DNA of 64,000 nt. Source: Streptomyces cynarae. GTDB lineage: Bacteria > Actinomycetota > Actinomycetes > Streptomycetales > Streptomycetaceae. The notes beneath the pieces are model-generated. The model made no database searches. It was given only the letters and a program-made list of their open reading frames with translations, and was not told the DNA's origin. Position numbers and translations under genes: made by a program. Of the stretch, positions 25,331 through 34,578 are shown piece after piece. The stretch is taken from the NCBI RefSeq assembly GCF_025642135.1, contig NZ_CP106793.1:8276001-8340000 (forward strand). The letters are read 5' to 3'. Positions within the stretch are counted from its first letter, which is position 1, and every line of letters starts with the position of its first letter.

Positions 25331-25411
25331 AGGGTCTTTCGTTTGGATCAGGCCGGATCGGCGCGCGGCACCAGGCCCCGCGAGTCCAGCATGATCCAAA
25401 CGAGAGGCCCT
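25331..25411. repeat. 81-bp palindromic repeat element
   Basis: 20-bp arms at 25331-25350 (AGGGTCTTTCGTTTGGATCA) and 25392-25411 match at 18 of 20 positions as inverted repeats; both mismatches would pair as G-U in RNA. The 41-bp middle is GC-rich. Could be a MITE-like element or a terminator. It has no obvious target duplication. Confidence 0.55.
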
Positions 25412-25474
25412 AGGTGCGCCCGGGCTTCGCCATGAGGGCGGCGGCGGTATGATCCCGCTCCATGAGTGCGAGAA

Positions 25475-25493
25475 GTTACTTGAGTTAGGCAAC
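25475..25493. promoter_or_regulatory. MarR-type operator candidate
   Basis: An imperfect 19-bp dyad, in reverse GTTGCCTAACTCAAGTAAC, 20 bp before the marR-like start. TTGCCTAA-type half sites with an AAGTAA partner are common in MarR operators; autoregulation is likely. Confidence 0.5.
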
Positions 25494-25513
25494 GACACGC
25501 TAAGCTCCCGGAT

Positions 25514-26041
25514 ATGTCCCCTTCGCAGCCCCCCTCCCTCCCCGCCTCCCCGGAAGTGATCGACATCGAGCGCGCGCTCAACCGCATCACCTACTTGAGC
25601 ACGCGCGCCCGGCAGCACGACCGTCTGATGGCCCTGGCCGGTGTGCCCCTCGACCGCGCCGCGGTCGCGCTGCTGCGGCAGATCGCCGACTCCGAGCCAC
25701 TGCGCCCGGGGGAGCTGGCCAACCGGCTCGGAGTCGAGGCCTCCCATGTGACCCGGCAGGTGCAGCACCTGGAGAAGACCGGTTACGTCAGGCGGGTGCC
25801 CGACCCCGACGACCGCCGCGCCCAGCGCATCGAGCTCACGCCCCAGGGCCAGGAGGCCATCGACCGTATCCGCGCCGCAGGCGTCCGCGGCATGCAGGCG
25901 GCCCTCGCCGCGTGGTCGCCCGACGAGCTGAGGCAGCTGGCCACGCTGTTCCACCGAATGGTCGACGACTTCCTGGCCGCCGCCGTCGACGACGAGGCCT
26001 TTCAGGAGAGCCTCGAGAGCGTGCGCCCCTCGTCCTCCTGA
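25514..26041 (+). CDS. MarR-family transcriptional regulator
   Basis: 175 residues with winged helix: [50 protein letters not shown] spans helices and wing (about 65-118). It starts ATG at 25514 and is 200 bp before the formaldehyde dehydrogenase operon in the same direction; an operator-like dyad lies in its own promoter. It probably senses a toxic small molecule. Substrate not known. Confidence 0.9.
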   Translation: MSPSQPPSLPASPEVIDIERALNRITYLSTRARQHDRLMALAGVPLDRAAVALLRQIADSEPLRPGELANRLGVEASHVTRQVQHLEKTGYVRRVPDPDDRRAQRIELTPQGQEAIDRIRAAGVRGMQAALAAWSPDELRQLATLFHRMVDDFLAAAVDDEAFQESLESVRPSSS

Positions 26042-26241
26042 CCCGGCCGGCGGGGGAGGAACCGGGGTGCGGCCGACTCGGCCGCGAGCGGCTCCGCCGC
26101 CGACCCCCGGTCGATCTGACTTCCGCCGCGCGGAATACGTGCGGAAGACGTGCTTCCCGCGCAAGGATCATGTGTGTGGGTCGCAGTGGCCCGCACCGGG
26201 CGCGCACGGCGCCCGCACCACCGACGGAAGGCAGCAGCACC

Positions 26242-27330
26242 ATGGCGCAGGAAGTACGCGGCGTGATCGCCCCTGGCAAGGACGAGCCGGTGCGGGTCGA
26301 GACGATCGTCGTACCGGACCCGGGCCCGGGTGAGGCGGTGGTGAAGGTCCAGGCGTGCGGGGTGTGCCACACCGACCTGCACTACAAGCAGGGCGGCATC
26401 AGCGACGACTTCCCGTTCCTGCTCGGCCACGAGGCCGCCGGGATCGTCGAGTCGGTCGGCGACGGCGTCACCGAGGTCGCCCCCGGCGACTTCGTCGTCC
26501 TCAACTGGCGGGCGGTGTGCGGGAAGTGCCGTGCGTGTCTGCGCGGCCGCCCCTGGTACTGCTTCGACACCCACAACGCCGAGCAGAAGATGACCCTCGC
26601 CTCGACCGGGCAGGAGCTCTCCCCGGCCCTCGGCATCGGCGCCTTCGCGGAGAAGACGCTGGTCGCGGCCGGACAGTGCACCAAGGTCGACCCGTCCGTC
26701 TCCCCGGCCGTGGCGGGCCTCCTCGGCTGCGGGGTGATGGCCGGCATCGGCGCCGCCATCAACACCGGAGGCGTCGGCCGGGGGGACTCGGTCGCGGTCA
26801 TCGGCTGCGGCGGTGTCGGTGACGCGGCGATCGCCGGATCGTACCTGGCGGGCGCCGCGAAGATCATCGCCGTGGACATCGACGACCGCAAGCTCAGCAC
26901 CGCCAGGGAACTGGGCGCGACCCACACCGTCAACTCCAGGGAGAGCGACCCCGTCGAGGCCGTCCGCGAGCTGACGGGCGGCTTCGGCGCCGACGTCGTC
27001 ATCGAGGCGGTCGGCCGCCCGGAGACGTACCGGCAGGCCTTCTACGCCCGCGACCTGGCCGGCACCGTCGTCCTCGTGGGCGTCCCCACCCCCGAGATGA
27101 AGCTCGAACTGCCGCTGCTCGACGTCTTCGGACGCGGCGGCGCCCTGAAGTCCTCCTGGTACGGCGACTGCCTGCCCACCCGGGACTTCCCGATGCTGAT
27201 CGACCTGCACCTGCAGGGACGGCTGCCGCTGGAGAAGTTCGTGACCGAGACCATCGCCCTAGACGAGATCGAGAAGGCCTTCGAGCGGATGCACCACGGC
27301 GACGTGCTGCGCTCGGTGGTGATGCTGTGA
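26242..27330 (+). CDS. mscR: S-(hydroxymethyl)mycothiol dehydrogenase (mycothiol-dependent formaldehyde dehydrogenase)
   Basis: 362-residue zinc alcohol dehydrogenase. Catalytic zinc ligands Cys42 (GVCHTD), His63-Glu64 (LLGHEAAG); structural zinc Cys93, 96, 99 and 107 ([15 protein letters not shown]). NAD fold [12 protein letters not shown]. The start [16 protein letters not shown] and [16 protein letters not shown] are typical of the mycothiol form, which oxidises the formaldehyde-mycothiol adduct in actinobacteria. It overlaps the MBL hydrolase gene by one base (TGATG), a pairing often seen for this enzyme. Confidence 0.93.
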   Translation: MAQEVRGVIAPGKDEPVRVETIVVPDPGPGEAVVKVQACGVCHTDLHYKQGGISDDFPFLLGHEAAGIVESVGDGVTEVAPGDFVVLNWRAVCGKCRACLRGRPWYCFDTHNAEQKMTLASTGQELSPALGIGAFAEKTLVAAGQCTKVDPSVSPAVAGLLGCGVMAGIGAAINTGGVGRGDSVAVIGCGGVGDAAIAGSYLAGAAKIIAVDIDDRKLSTARELGATHTVNSRESDPVEAVRELTGGFGADVVIEAVGRPETYRQAFYARDLAGTVVLVGVPTPEMKLELPLLDVFGRGGALKSSWYGDCLPTRDFPMLIDLHLQGRLPLEKFVTETIALDEIEKAFERMHHGDVLRSVVML

Positions 27331-27959
27331 TGACCGCACGCATCGACCGCCTCGTCACCTCGGGCACCTTCTCCCTGGACGGCGGCACCTGGGACGTCGA
27401 CAACAACGTGTGGATCGTCGGCGACGACCACGAGGCGGTCGTCATCGACGCCGCCCACGACGCCGACGCGATCGCCGAGGCCGTCGGCCACCGGCGGCTG
27501 CGCGCCATCGTGTGCACCCACGCGCACAACGACCACATCGACGCCGCCCCCGCCCTGGCCGAACGGACCGGCGCGCAGATCTGGCTGCACCCCGACGACC
27601 TGCCGCTGTGGAAGCTGACCCATCCCCACCGCCTCCCCGACCACTGGCTGGCCGACGGCCAGGTCATCGAGACGGCCGGCGTCGACCTGACCGTCCTGCA
27701 CACCCCCGGCCACGCGCCCGGCGCGGTCTGCCTCTACGACGCGGGCCTCGGCACCGTCTTCACCGGCGACACCCTCTTCCAGGGCGGCCCCGGGGCGACC
27801 GGACGCTCCTATTCCCATTTCCCGACGATCATCGACTCGATCCGTGACCGGCTGCTGACGCTCCCGCCCGACACCGTGGTCCGCACGGGACACGGCGAGA
27901 CGACGACCATCGGCGACGAGGCGCCCCACCTCGGGGAGTGGATCGCCCGCGGCCACTGA
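27330..27959 (+). CDS. MBL-fold hydrolase paired with mycothiol formaldehyde dehydrogenase
   Basis: 209 residues. Metallo-beta-lactamase metal motif THAHNDHID, then GHAPG, FTGDTLF and the last His in TGHGETTT. In this gene pair it is thought to hydrolyse the S-formyl-mycothiol product to formate and mycothiol, though glyoxalase II-like activity is possible. Translationally coupled to mscR. An in-frame GTG at 27327 is an alternative start. Confidence 0.88.
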   Translation: MTARIDRLVTSGTFSLDGGTWDVDNNVWIVGDDHEAVVIDAAHDADAIAEAVGHRRLRAIVCTHAHNDHIDAAPALAERTGAQIWLHPDDLPLWKLTHPHRLPDHWLADGQVIETAGVDLTVLHTPGHAPGAVCLYDAGLGTVFTGDTLFQGGPGATGRSYSHFPTIIDSIRDRLLTLPPDTVVRTGHGETTTIGDEAPHLGEWIARGH

Positions 27960-28063
27960 GCCGGCGACACCCGGCGCCACCGGTACGAGAAAGGGCGACA
28001 GAAGATGTCCGGCTTCCGCGAGACCGTCCACAGGCAACGGTCCAACGAACGCGGAGGTCGGAC

Positions 28064-28978
28064 ATGCCGGGACCACTTCAGGGCAAGGTCGCACTCGTCG
28101 CCGGGGCGACGCGGGGTGCGGGGCGGGGCATCGCCGTGGAACTCGGCGCGGCCGGGGCCACGGTCTACGCCACCGGGCGCAGCACCCGCGGGCGGCGCTC
28201 CGAGTACGACCGGCCCGAGACCATCGAGGACACCGCCGACCTGGTGACCGCGGCCGGTGGGCACGGCATCGCGGTACCCACCGACCACCTCGTCCCCGCC
28301 CAGGTGCGCGCCCTGGTGGACCGCATCGAGCGCGAACAGGGGCGGCTCGACATCCTCGTGAACGACATCTGGGGCGCCGAGAAGCTGTTCGAGTGGGACA
28401 CCCCCGTATGGGAGCACGACCTCGACAAGGGACTGCACCTGCTGCGGCTCGCCCTCGACACCCACGCCATCACCAGCCACCACGCGCTGCCCCTGCTGCT
28501 GCGTACCCCGGGCGGCCTGGTCGTGGAGATGACCGACGGAACCGCCGAGTACAACCGCGACACCTACCGGGTCTCCTTCTTTTACGACATCGCCAAGGCG
28601 GCCGTGCTGCGCATGGCGTTCGCCCTCGGCCGCGAACTCGGGCCGCGCGGCGCCACCGCGGTCGCCCTCACCCCCGGCTGGCTGCGCTCGGAGCTCATGC
28701 TCGAGCTGTACGGGGTGACGGAGGACAACTGGCGCGACGCCCTCGCGCGCGAACCCCACTTCTGCATCTCCGAGAGCCCGTACTACGTCGGCCGCGCCGT
28801 CGCCGCTCTGGCCGCCGACCCGGACGTCTCCCGCTGGAACGGCGCGTCGCTCTCCAGCGGGCGGCTCGCCCAGGTCTACGGCTTCACCGACCGGGACGGC
28901 AGCCGCCCCGACGCCTGGCGCTACCTCGTCGAGGTGCAGGAGGCGGGCAGGCCGGCGGACGCGGCGGGGTACCGCTGA
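28064..28978 (+). CDS. Short-chain dehydrogenase/reductase
   Basis: 304 residues. Nucleotide-binding GATRGAGRGIAVEL, NDIWGAEK in place of the usual NNAG, and catalytic Tyr-x-x-x-Lys as FFYDIAKAAV (Tyr followed by Asp-Ile-Ala-Lys). The C-terminal part has AVALTPGWLRSEL and YVGRAVAALAADPDV. ATG with GGAGGT upstream. Same direction as the mscR-MBL pair, 104 bp on. Substrate not known. Confidence 0.88.
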   Translation: MPGPLQGKVALVAGATRGAGRGIAVELGAAGATVYATGRSTRGRRSEYDRPETIEDTADLVTAAGGHGIAVPTDHLVPAQVRALVDRIEREQGRLDILVNDIWGAEKLFEWDTPVWEHDLDKGLHLLRLALDTHAITSHHALPLLLRTPGGLVVEMTDGTAEYNRDTYRVSFFYDIAKAAVLRMAFALGRELGPRGATAVALTPGWLRSELMLELYGVTEDNWRDALAREPHFCISESPYYVGRAVAALAADPDVSRWNGASLSSGRLAQVYGFTDRDGSRPDAWRYLVEVQEAGRPADAAGYR

Positions 28979-29133
28979 CCCCGGCAGCCACCGTGCGGCG
29001 GGGCTGAACGGCGCCCAGGATGGGCAGGGAACACGTCGTCCTGGGCGACGGCGCCCCCCGGAGGTGACGACGGTCGGCTCCGATCGGTCCGCGGCGCCCG
29101 GCCCCGCCCCGCTCCGACGAAAGCAGGAGTCGC

Positions 29134-30102
29134 ATGCAGTACGTGAAGCTCGGTTCGACGGGTCTCGAGGTGTCCCGGATCTGTCTGGGCTGTATGAGCT
29201 TCGGCCTGCCCGACCGCGGCACCCATACCTGGACCCTCGATGAGGAGGCCTCCAGGCCGTTGATCCGCCGGGCACTCGACGCCGGCATCACCTTCTTCGA
29301 CACCGCGAACGTCTACTCGGACGGCACCAGCGAGGAGATCGTCGGCCGGGCGCTCGCCGAGTACGCCCGGCGTGACGAGATCGTCCTGGCGACCAAGGTG
29401 CACGGCCGGATGCGGCCAGGACCCAACGGCGGCGGCCTGTCCCGCAAGGCGATCATGACGGAGATCGACCACAGCCTGCGCCGCCTCGGCACCGACTACG
29501 TCGACCTCTACCAGATCCACCGCTTCGACCCGACGACCCCGGTGGAGGAGACGATGGAGGCCCTGCACGACGTGGTCAAGGCGGGCAAGGCCCGCTACAT
29601 CGGTGCCAGTTCGATGTACGCCTGGCAGTTCTCCAAGGCGCAGTACACGGCCCGGCTGAACGGCTGGACACGCTTCGTCTCCATGCAGAACCACTACAAC
29701 CTCCTCTACCGCGAGGAGGAGCGCGAGATGCTGCCGCTGTGCGCGGACCAGGGCGTCGGCACCCTGCCCTGGAGCCCGCTGGCCCGCGGGCGTCTCGCCC
29801 GTGACTGGGACGAGACCAGCGAGCGCAGCCGCACCGACGAGTTCGGCAAGAAGCTCTACCAGGAGGGCGACCGGGAGATCGTCGAGGCGGTGGCCTCGGT
29901 CGCCTCCGAACGGGGCATCCCGCGCGCCCGGGTCGCCCTCGCCTGGCTGCTGCACCAGGACGCCGTCGCCGCACCCATCGTCGGCGTCACCAAGCCCCAG
30001 CACATCGACGACGCCGTCGCGGCGGTCGACGTCGAGCTCACCGACAAGGAGATCCAGGCACTCCAGGAGTCGTACACGCCGCACGCGATCAGCGGCCACT
30101 GA
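29134..30102 (+). CDS. Aldo/keto reductase
   Basis: 322 residues, (beta/alpha)8 aldo-keto reductase. Active-site residues: Asp (FFDTANVYSDG), Tyr in VYSDGTSEEIVG, Lys (LATKVHGRM) and His (QIHRFD). NADP-binding end SERGIPRARVALAWLLHQ and PIVGVTKPQH. Most similar by pattern to the YghZ/Tas-like group. Probably reduces aldehydes, fitting the surrounding detoxification genes. A bidirectional hairpin separates it from the convergent sigma factor gene. Confidence 0.92.
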   Translation: MQYVKLGSTGLEVSRICLGCMSFGLPDRGTHTWTLDEEASRPLIRRALDAGITFFDTANVYSDGTSEEIVGRALAEYARRDEIVLATKVHGRMRPGPNGGGLSRKAIMTEIDHSLRRLGTDYVDLYQIHRFDPTTPVEETMEALHDVVKAGKARYIGASSMYAWQFSKAQYTARLNGWTRFVSMQNHYNLLYREEEREMLPLCADQGVGTLPWSPLARGRLARDWDETSERSRTDEFGKKLYQEGDREIVEAVASVASERGIPRARVALAWLLHQDAVAAPIVGVTKPQHIDDAVAAVDVELTDKEIQALQESYTPHAISGH

Positions 30103-30119
30103 CATCCGGCCGGACGGAA

Positions 30120-30148
30120 GGGGCGGTACGCGGCGCGCGTGCCGCCCC
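30120..30148. terminator. Bidirectional hairpin between the AKR and sigma-factor genes
   Basis: 13-bp stem GGGGCGGTACGCG / CGCGTGCCGCCCC with one G-U pair and a GCG loop, in a 76-bp convergent gap. Confidence 0.75.
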
Positions 30149-30178
30149 CTGTTCTCGGGCGGCGGCTCGCGGCGGGCT

Positions 30179-30730
30179 CTACGCGGAGCCGGCCAGCCAC
30201 GGCCTCACCTGTCGGCGCGCCTCGTGCAGACGGGACTTCAGCGTGCCCAGCGGGACACCGACGCGTTCGGCGACCTCCGCGTACTCCAACTGGCAGATGT
30301 CCCGGTACACCAGCGGCGCCACCAGGTGCGGGTGTTCGCGCTCCAGCCGCTCCAGGGCCTCCAGCAGGTCCACGCGGGACCCGGCGATCACGCTGGTGGT
30401 GCGCGGATCCACGTGCTGTGCCGCGTCGATGGCTGCCGGCTGCTCTGCGGCCCGCCGCTTCAGCTCCCGGTACTTCTGCCGGGCGCAGTTGGCGACCACC
30501 GTGTACAGCCAGGTGCTGAAGCGGCTGCGGCCCTGGAACGTGGTGATCCGCCGGGCAACCTGCAACAGCACGTCCTGCGCCGCTTCTTCGGCGTCCTCCC
30601 GGCACGGCAGGAACCGCCCGCAGCGCCGCACCACCTCCGGCTGGATCCGCTGGAGCAGTGCGTCCAGAGCCGCCCCGTCACCCGCGGCCGCACGCCGGGC
30701 GAGCTCCTCGGTGTCGGCGGCATCCCCCAC
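30179..30730 (-). CDS. ECF-type RNA polymerase sigma factor
   Basis: 183 residues. Region 2: CREDAEEAAQDVLLQVARRITTFQGRSRFSTWLYTVVANCAR (about 43-85); region 4: LVYRDICQLEYAEVAERVGVPLGTLKSRLHEARRQVRPWL (about 140-180). GTG start with GGGGAGCT upstream. No anti-sigma gene with a zinc-binding motif is adjacent; instead a Ser/Thr kinase gene is divergent across 46 bp, so kinase control of this sigma factor is a plausible inference. Confidence 0.9.
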   Translation of the reverse strand: MGDAADTEELARRAAAGDGAALDALLQRIQPEVVRRCGRFLPCREDAEEAAQDVLLQVARRITTFQGRSRFSTWLYTVVANCARQKYRELKRRAAEQPAAIDAAQHVDPRTTSVIAGSRVDLLEALERLEREHPHLVAPLVYRDICQLEYAEVAERVGVPLGTLKSRLHEARRQVRPWLAGSA

Positions 30731-30776
30731 AGGGAGCTCCCCTCGAAGTCGATCTCCGAACAGGCATGATAGTCGT

Positions 30777-32179
30777 ATGCAGCCCCTGGAGCGGATCGAC
30801 CGCTACCGCCTCGAACGCCGCCTGGGCGGCGGCGCCTTCGGCGTCGTCTGGCTCGCCCACGACGACGTTCTCGAAGCGCCCGTCGCGGTCAAAGTGCTCA
30901 GCGAGAACTGGGCCGACCGGCTGGACATCCGGGAGCGCTTCCTCTCCGAGGCCCGCCTGCTGCGCCGGGCCGGCTCCAGCCGGGTCGTCCAGGTCTACGA
31001 CATCGGCGAACTCCCCGACGGCAGGCCGTACTTCGTCATGGAGTACGCCGACTCGGGCACCCTCGCCGACCGGATCGCGACCGGTCCGCTCCCCGTGGCC
31101 GAGGCGCTGCGCCTGACCGCGCTCACCGCCCGCGCCGCGGCCGCCCTGCACGACGCCGGCATCGTGCACCGGGACGTCAAACCGTCCAACGTGCTGCTGC
31201 GGACCGGGCCCGACGGCTCCACCCGGCTGCTGCTGGCGGACCTCGGCCTGGCCAAGAGCCTGGCACAGGCGTCCGGGCTCACCATGGCCGCGGGCTCCGC
31301 CGGATACGCCCCGCCCGAACAGAGCGAACCCGGCTCCGGCATCGACGCACGCGCCGACGTCTACAGCCTCGGCGCCCTCGGCTATCACCTCCTCACCGGT
31401 ACGGTCCCCGCCCCGCCCGGCAAGGTCCAGCGCCCCGACCGGCTCCGTCCCGACCTGCCGCCCGAGGTTCAGCGGGCGCTGATGCGAGCCATGGAGCCCG
31501 AGCGTGACCGGCGCTGGCCGACCGCGGAAGCCTTGGCCGTCGAACTCGACCGGCTCGCCGACGAACTCGGCCGGCTCGCCGGAGCGTCGTCCGGGCCGGC
31601 CCGCGGTGGCTCCGCCGCCGTCGCGGCGGCGCGGTGCTCGCCCTGGCCGCGGTGGCCGTCGCGGGCGCCGCCGGAGCCACCACCACCCTGCTGCTGCGGC
31701 ACCCCGCTGCGGCGAACGTGACCGTGCAGGACGCCACCGGGCGCCTGCACGCCGCCGTGCCCGCGGCCTGGGGCCGCCAGCTGCGCGACGCCGGCTGGAA
31801 CCCCAAGGAACTGGGCCTGCCGGCCGGGCAGGAGCCCGCCCTCGCCGTCGCCGACGACCTCTCACGCTGGCAGGACCTGAGCACCTCTGTGAACGGGGCG
31901 TTCATCGGGCTGAGCGAGCACGGGGACCTCTCCGCCAAGGTGCGCGCACTCGACCACACCGGCTGCCACTACCGGGGCAGCCGTGACTACCGCGGCACGC
32001 TCTGGCAGGGCCGCATACGCACCTGGGACGACTGCGACGGCGGCAAGGGCTCCGTGACGGAGGCCGCCCTCGCTCCGGCCGGCGGTGCCGACGGACCCCA
32101 GGTCTACGTCCAGCTGCGCCAGGACGGCGGCGGCGACCGGACCGACCGGATCCTCGACTCGGTGCGTGTCACGGGCTGA
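30777..32179 (+). CDS. Membrane Ser/Thr protein kinase with extracellular domain; one frameshift
   Basis: About 467 residues once repaired. Kinase domain about 8-270: glycine loop LGGGAFGVVW, AVKVL, catalytic HRDVKPSNVLL, LADLGLAK (DLG in place of DFG) and YAPPEQ. Then a basic stretch WLRRRRGG, one membrane span VLALAAVAVAGAAGATTTLLL, and an outer domain of about 150 residues with two Cys (GCHYRG, DDCDGG). The frame changes by one lost base near 31590-31606, between kinase and membrane span. If real, it would give a soluble kinase; if an error, a normal receptor kinase. Divergent from the ECF sigma gene. Confidence 0.85.
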
Positions 32180-32398
32180 CCATCGAGGGGGGACGACTGC
32201 CGGCCACCCTGCACAACGTCCGGCCCCGCCCATCGGGGAACGCGCCGTCCCGTACATCACCCGAACGCATCGCGCCACAGCCGCACGCCGCGAACTTTTC
32301 CGGCCGAGCGGGCATCGGACAGAAGGACGGAGCATCTCGGCACCGTCGAGAACGCACGCGCCCGGCGCGGGCGGCCCGAGTTTCAAGGAGTAACGGAC

Positions 32399-33127
32399 AT
32401 GGCGACCTTCCGGCGCGGCACAGCGGGCCCGGACCTCGACGGCACGGCCCCCTTCCTGACGGCGCGACGCGTGGTGTCCGCGCTGGGCGCGGTCGCCGCC
32501 CTCACCCTGCTCACCGCTTGCGGAAGCGACCACGGCACCGCCGGTGCTCCGCAGAAGCTGCCCGGCACGGCCCGGCCCGCCTCCGGCGACCAGTCGACCG
32601 GAGACGGCACCGCGACCAGCACGGGCGGCCCCTCCGCCGGGCCCGCCACACCGGGCGACGCCCACAGCGGGTCCTCCGAGGCGGCCACCGGGGACGGCAC
32701 CACGAGCGGCAGCCGGTGTCACACGTCCGAACTGCGCGCCTCCGTCGGGGCGAACAACCCGGGAGCCGGGCAGGAGAACTTCCCCCTGGTCCTGACCAAC
32801 CGCTCCGGGCGCACCTGCACCATCGACGGCTACCCGGGCGCCGCCTTCGTGGACGCCTCCGGCAAGCAACTGGGCCCGGACCCCAAGCGCAGTTCGGGCA
32901 GCCCCACGAAGGTCACGCTGGCGCCGGGCAGGAGCGCCTGGGCCGGACTGACCTTCTCCAACCCGGAGGTCAGCGGCGCCCGCACGGGCACACCCGCGGC
33001 CCTCCTGATCACCCCGCCCGACGAGAAGGCTTCCCTGAAGGTGACGTGGTCGGGCGGCGCGGTGCCCGTGTCGGGCAACTCCTCCTCGGTCTTCCTGACG
33101 GTCTTCCAGCCCGGCACCGGCGCCTGA
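32399..33127 (+). CDS. Secreted DUF4232 lipoprotein
   Basis: 242 residues. Signal peptide with lipobox LLTACGS (Cys about 41), a Ser/Gly/Thr-rich linker to about 100, then a DUF4232 domain: CHTSELRASVGANNPGAGQENFPLVLTNRSGRTCTIDGYPG with paired Cys. Function of the domain is unknown; such proteins are common on actinomycete surfaces. ATG with AAGGAG upstream. Confidence 0.87.
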   Translation: MATFRRGTAGPDLDGTAPFLTARRVVSALGAVAALTLLTACGSDHGTAGAPQKLPGTARPASGDQSTGDGTATSTGGPSAGPATPGDAHSGSSEAATGDGTTSGSRCHTSELRASVGANNPGAGQENFPLVLTNRSGRTCTIDGYPGAAFVDASGKQLGPDPKRSSGSPTKVTLAPGRSAWAGLTFSNPEVSGARTGTPAALLITPPDEKASLKVTWSGGAVPVSGNSSSVFLTVFQPGTGA

Positions 33128-33146
33128 CCCGTCCTGCCGCCCCCCA

Positions 33147-33174
33147 CCCCGCTGTCCGCTCCGAGGCAGCGGGG
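33147..33174. terminator. Hairpin after the DUF4232 lipoprotein
   Basis: 8-bp stem CCCCGCTG / CAGCGGGG with a 12-base loop, followed by TTCGTC. Confidence 0.65.
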
Positions 33175-33322
33175 TTCGTCATGGAACCGCTGCCGTTGTC
33201 ACAGGACGGCAACACCTCCCCTGCGCCCCGATCTTTTCCGCCGCCCCCGCCCATCGAACCCGTCGACCCACACGGCACGACGGCTCCGTCCGGAGCCGCA
33301 CGACGAGGAGACGGGGACGAAC

Positions 33323-34570
33323 ATGAACGGCATCTCACGCAGGCGTCTGCTGACCGCTGGGGCGACGGCGGGCGCGCTGGGCGCACTGTCCGCCTGCTCG
33401 CCCGGCGGCTGGTCCGTGACCGGCGAGGGCCCCTCGGACGGCAGGGGCACCCCTGAAACCCGACCGCTGAAGGTCATCGGCGACGGCTCCACCGCCGACA
33501 CCGGCGCCCAGCCGAAGCAGCCCAGCGCTGAGAGGCTGAAGCCCGGTCAGCGGCCGCCGCAGTTCGTGGTCTTCTCCTGGGACGGCGCGGGCGAGCTGAG
33601 CAACAAGCTCTTCTCCCGCTTCCGCAAGGTCGCCGTCGACCACGGCGCGTCGATGACCTTCTTCCTCAGCGGCATCTACACGCTGCCGGAGTCCAAGAAG
33701 CACCTCTACCGTCCGCCGCAGCACCCGGTCGGCGCCTCCGCGATCGGCTACCTCGCCGACCGGCACATCCACGCCACGCTCCAGCAGGTGCGCGCCGCCT
33801 GGCTGGAGGGCCACGAGATCGGCACCCACTTCAACGGGCACTTCTGCGGCGCAGGCGGGGTGCGCGACTGGTCGCCGGCCGAGTGGCGGAGCGAGATCGA
33901 CCAGGCCGTCCGCTTCGTCACCGAATGGAAGACCAACACCGGCTTCACCGACCTGGACCCGCTGCCCTTCGACTACCGCAAGGAACTCATCGGCGGCCGC
34001 ACGCCGTGCCTGGAAGGACAGGCACGCCTGCTGCCCACCGCGGCGGCGCTCGGCTGGAAGTACGACGCCAGCTCACCCGGGGGCCTGCAGATCTGGCCCG
34101 GCAAGGTGCAGGACGGCCGGATCTGGGACTTCCCCCTGCAGTCCATACCGTTCTCCGGCCACTCCTTCCAGGTCCTGTCGATGGACTACAACATGATGTA
34201 CAACCAGTCCGGCGGAAACCCCCTGGGCGACCGCTCCCGGTACGGCGCCTGGCGCGCCCAGGCCCGGGACACCTACCTGGCCGGTTTCCGGCGTGCCTAC
34301 GACAGCAACCGGGCGCCCCTCTTCATCGGCAACCACTTCGAACGCTGGAACGGCGGCATCTACATGGACGCCGTCGAGGAGGCCATCGGACGGATGTCCC
34401 AGTACGACGACGTTCGGTTCGTGTCGTTCCGCCAGCTGGTGGCATGGCTGGAGGCCCAGGACAGGGCCGTGCTCAGGAAGCTGCGCACCCTCGCCCCCGG
34501 ACAGTCGCCGCTCGGCGGCTGGGCGGAGTTCCTCGGCACGCCCGCGTCAGCCACGACGACCGCGAACTGA
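33323..34570 (+). CDS. Tat-exported polysaccharide deacetylase-like lipoprotein
   Basis: 415 residues. Tat signal SRRRLLTAG with lipobox LSACS near residue 25. FVVFSWDGAGE at about 80 and GHEIGTHFNGHFC at about 175 recall the NodB deacetylase metal motifs, but the first Asp-Asp pair is WDG, so activity is uncertain. Later motifs GNHFERWNGGIYMDAVEEA fit deacetylase-like barrels. It may act on cell-wall or extracellular glycans. A membrane glycosyltransferase gene lies convergent 8 bp away. Confidence 0.8.
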   Translation: MNGISRRRLLTAGATAGALGALSACSPGGWSVTGEGPSDGRGTPETRPLKVIGDGSTADTGAQPKQPSAERLKPGQRPPQFVVFSWDGAGELSNKLFSRFRKVAVDHGASMTFFLSGIYTLPESKKHLYRPPQHPVGASAIGYLADRHIHATLQQVRAAWLEGHEIGTHFNGHFCGAGGVRDWSPAEWRSEIDQAVRFVTEWKTNTGFTDLDPLPFDYRKELIGGRTPCLEGQARLLPTAAALGWKYDASSPGGLQIWPGKVQDGRIWDFPLQSIPFSGHSFQVLSMDYNMMYNQSGGNPLGDRSRYGAWRAQARDTYLAGFRRAYDSNRAPLFIGNHFERWNGGIYMDAVEEAIGRMSQYDDVRFVSFRQLVAWLEAQDRAVLRKLRTLAPGQSPLGGWAEFLGTPASATTTAN

Positions 34571-34578
34571 CCGGTCTC

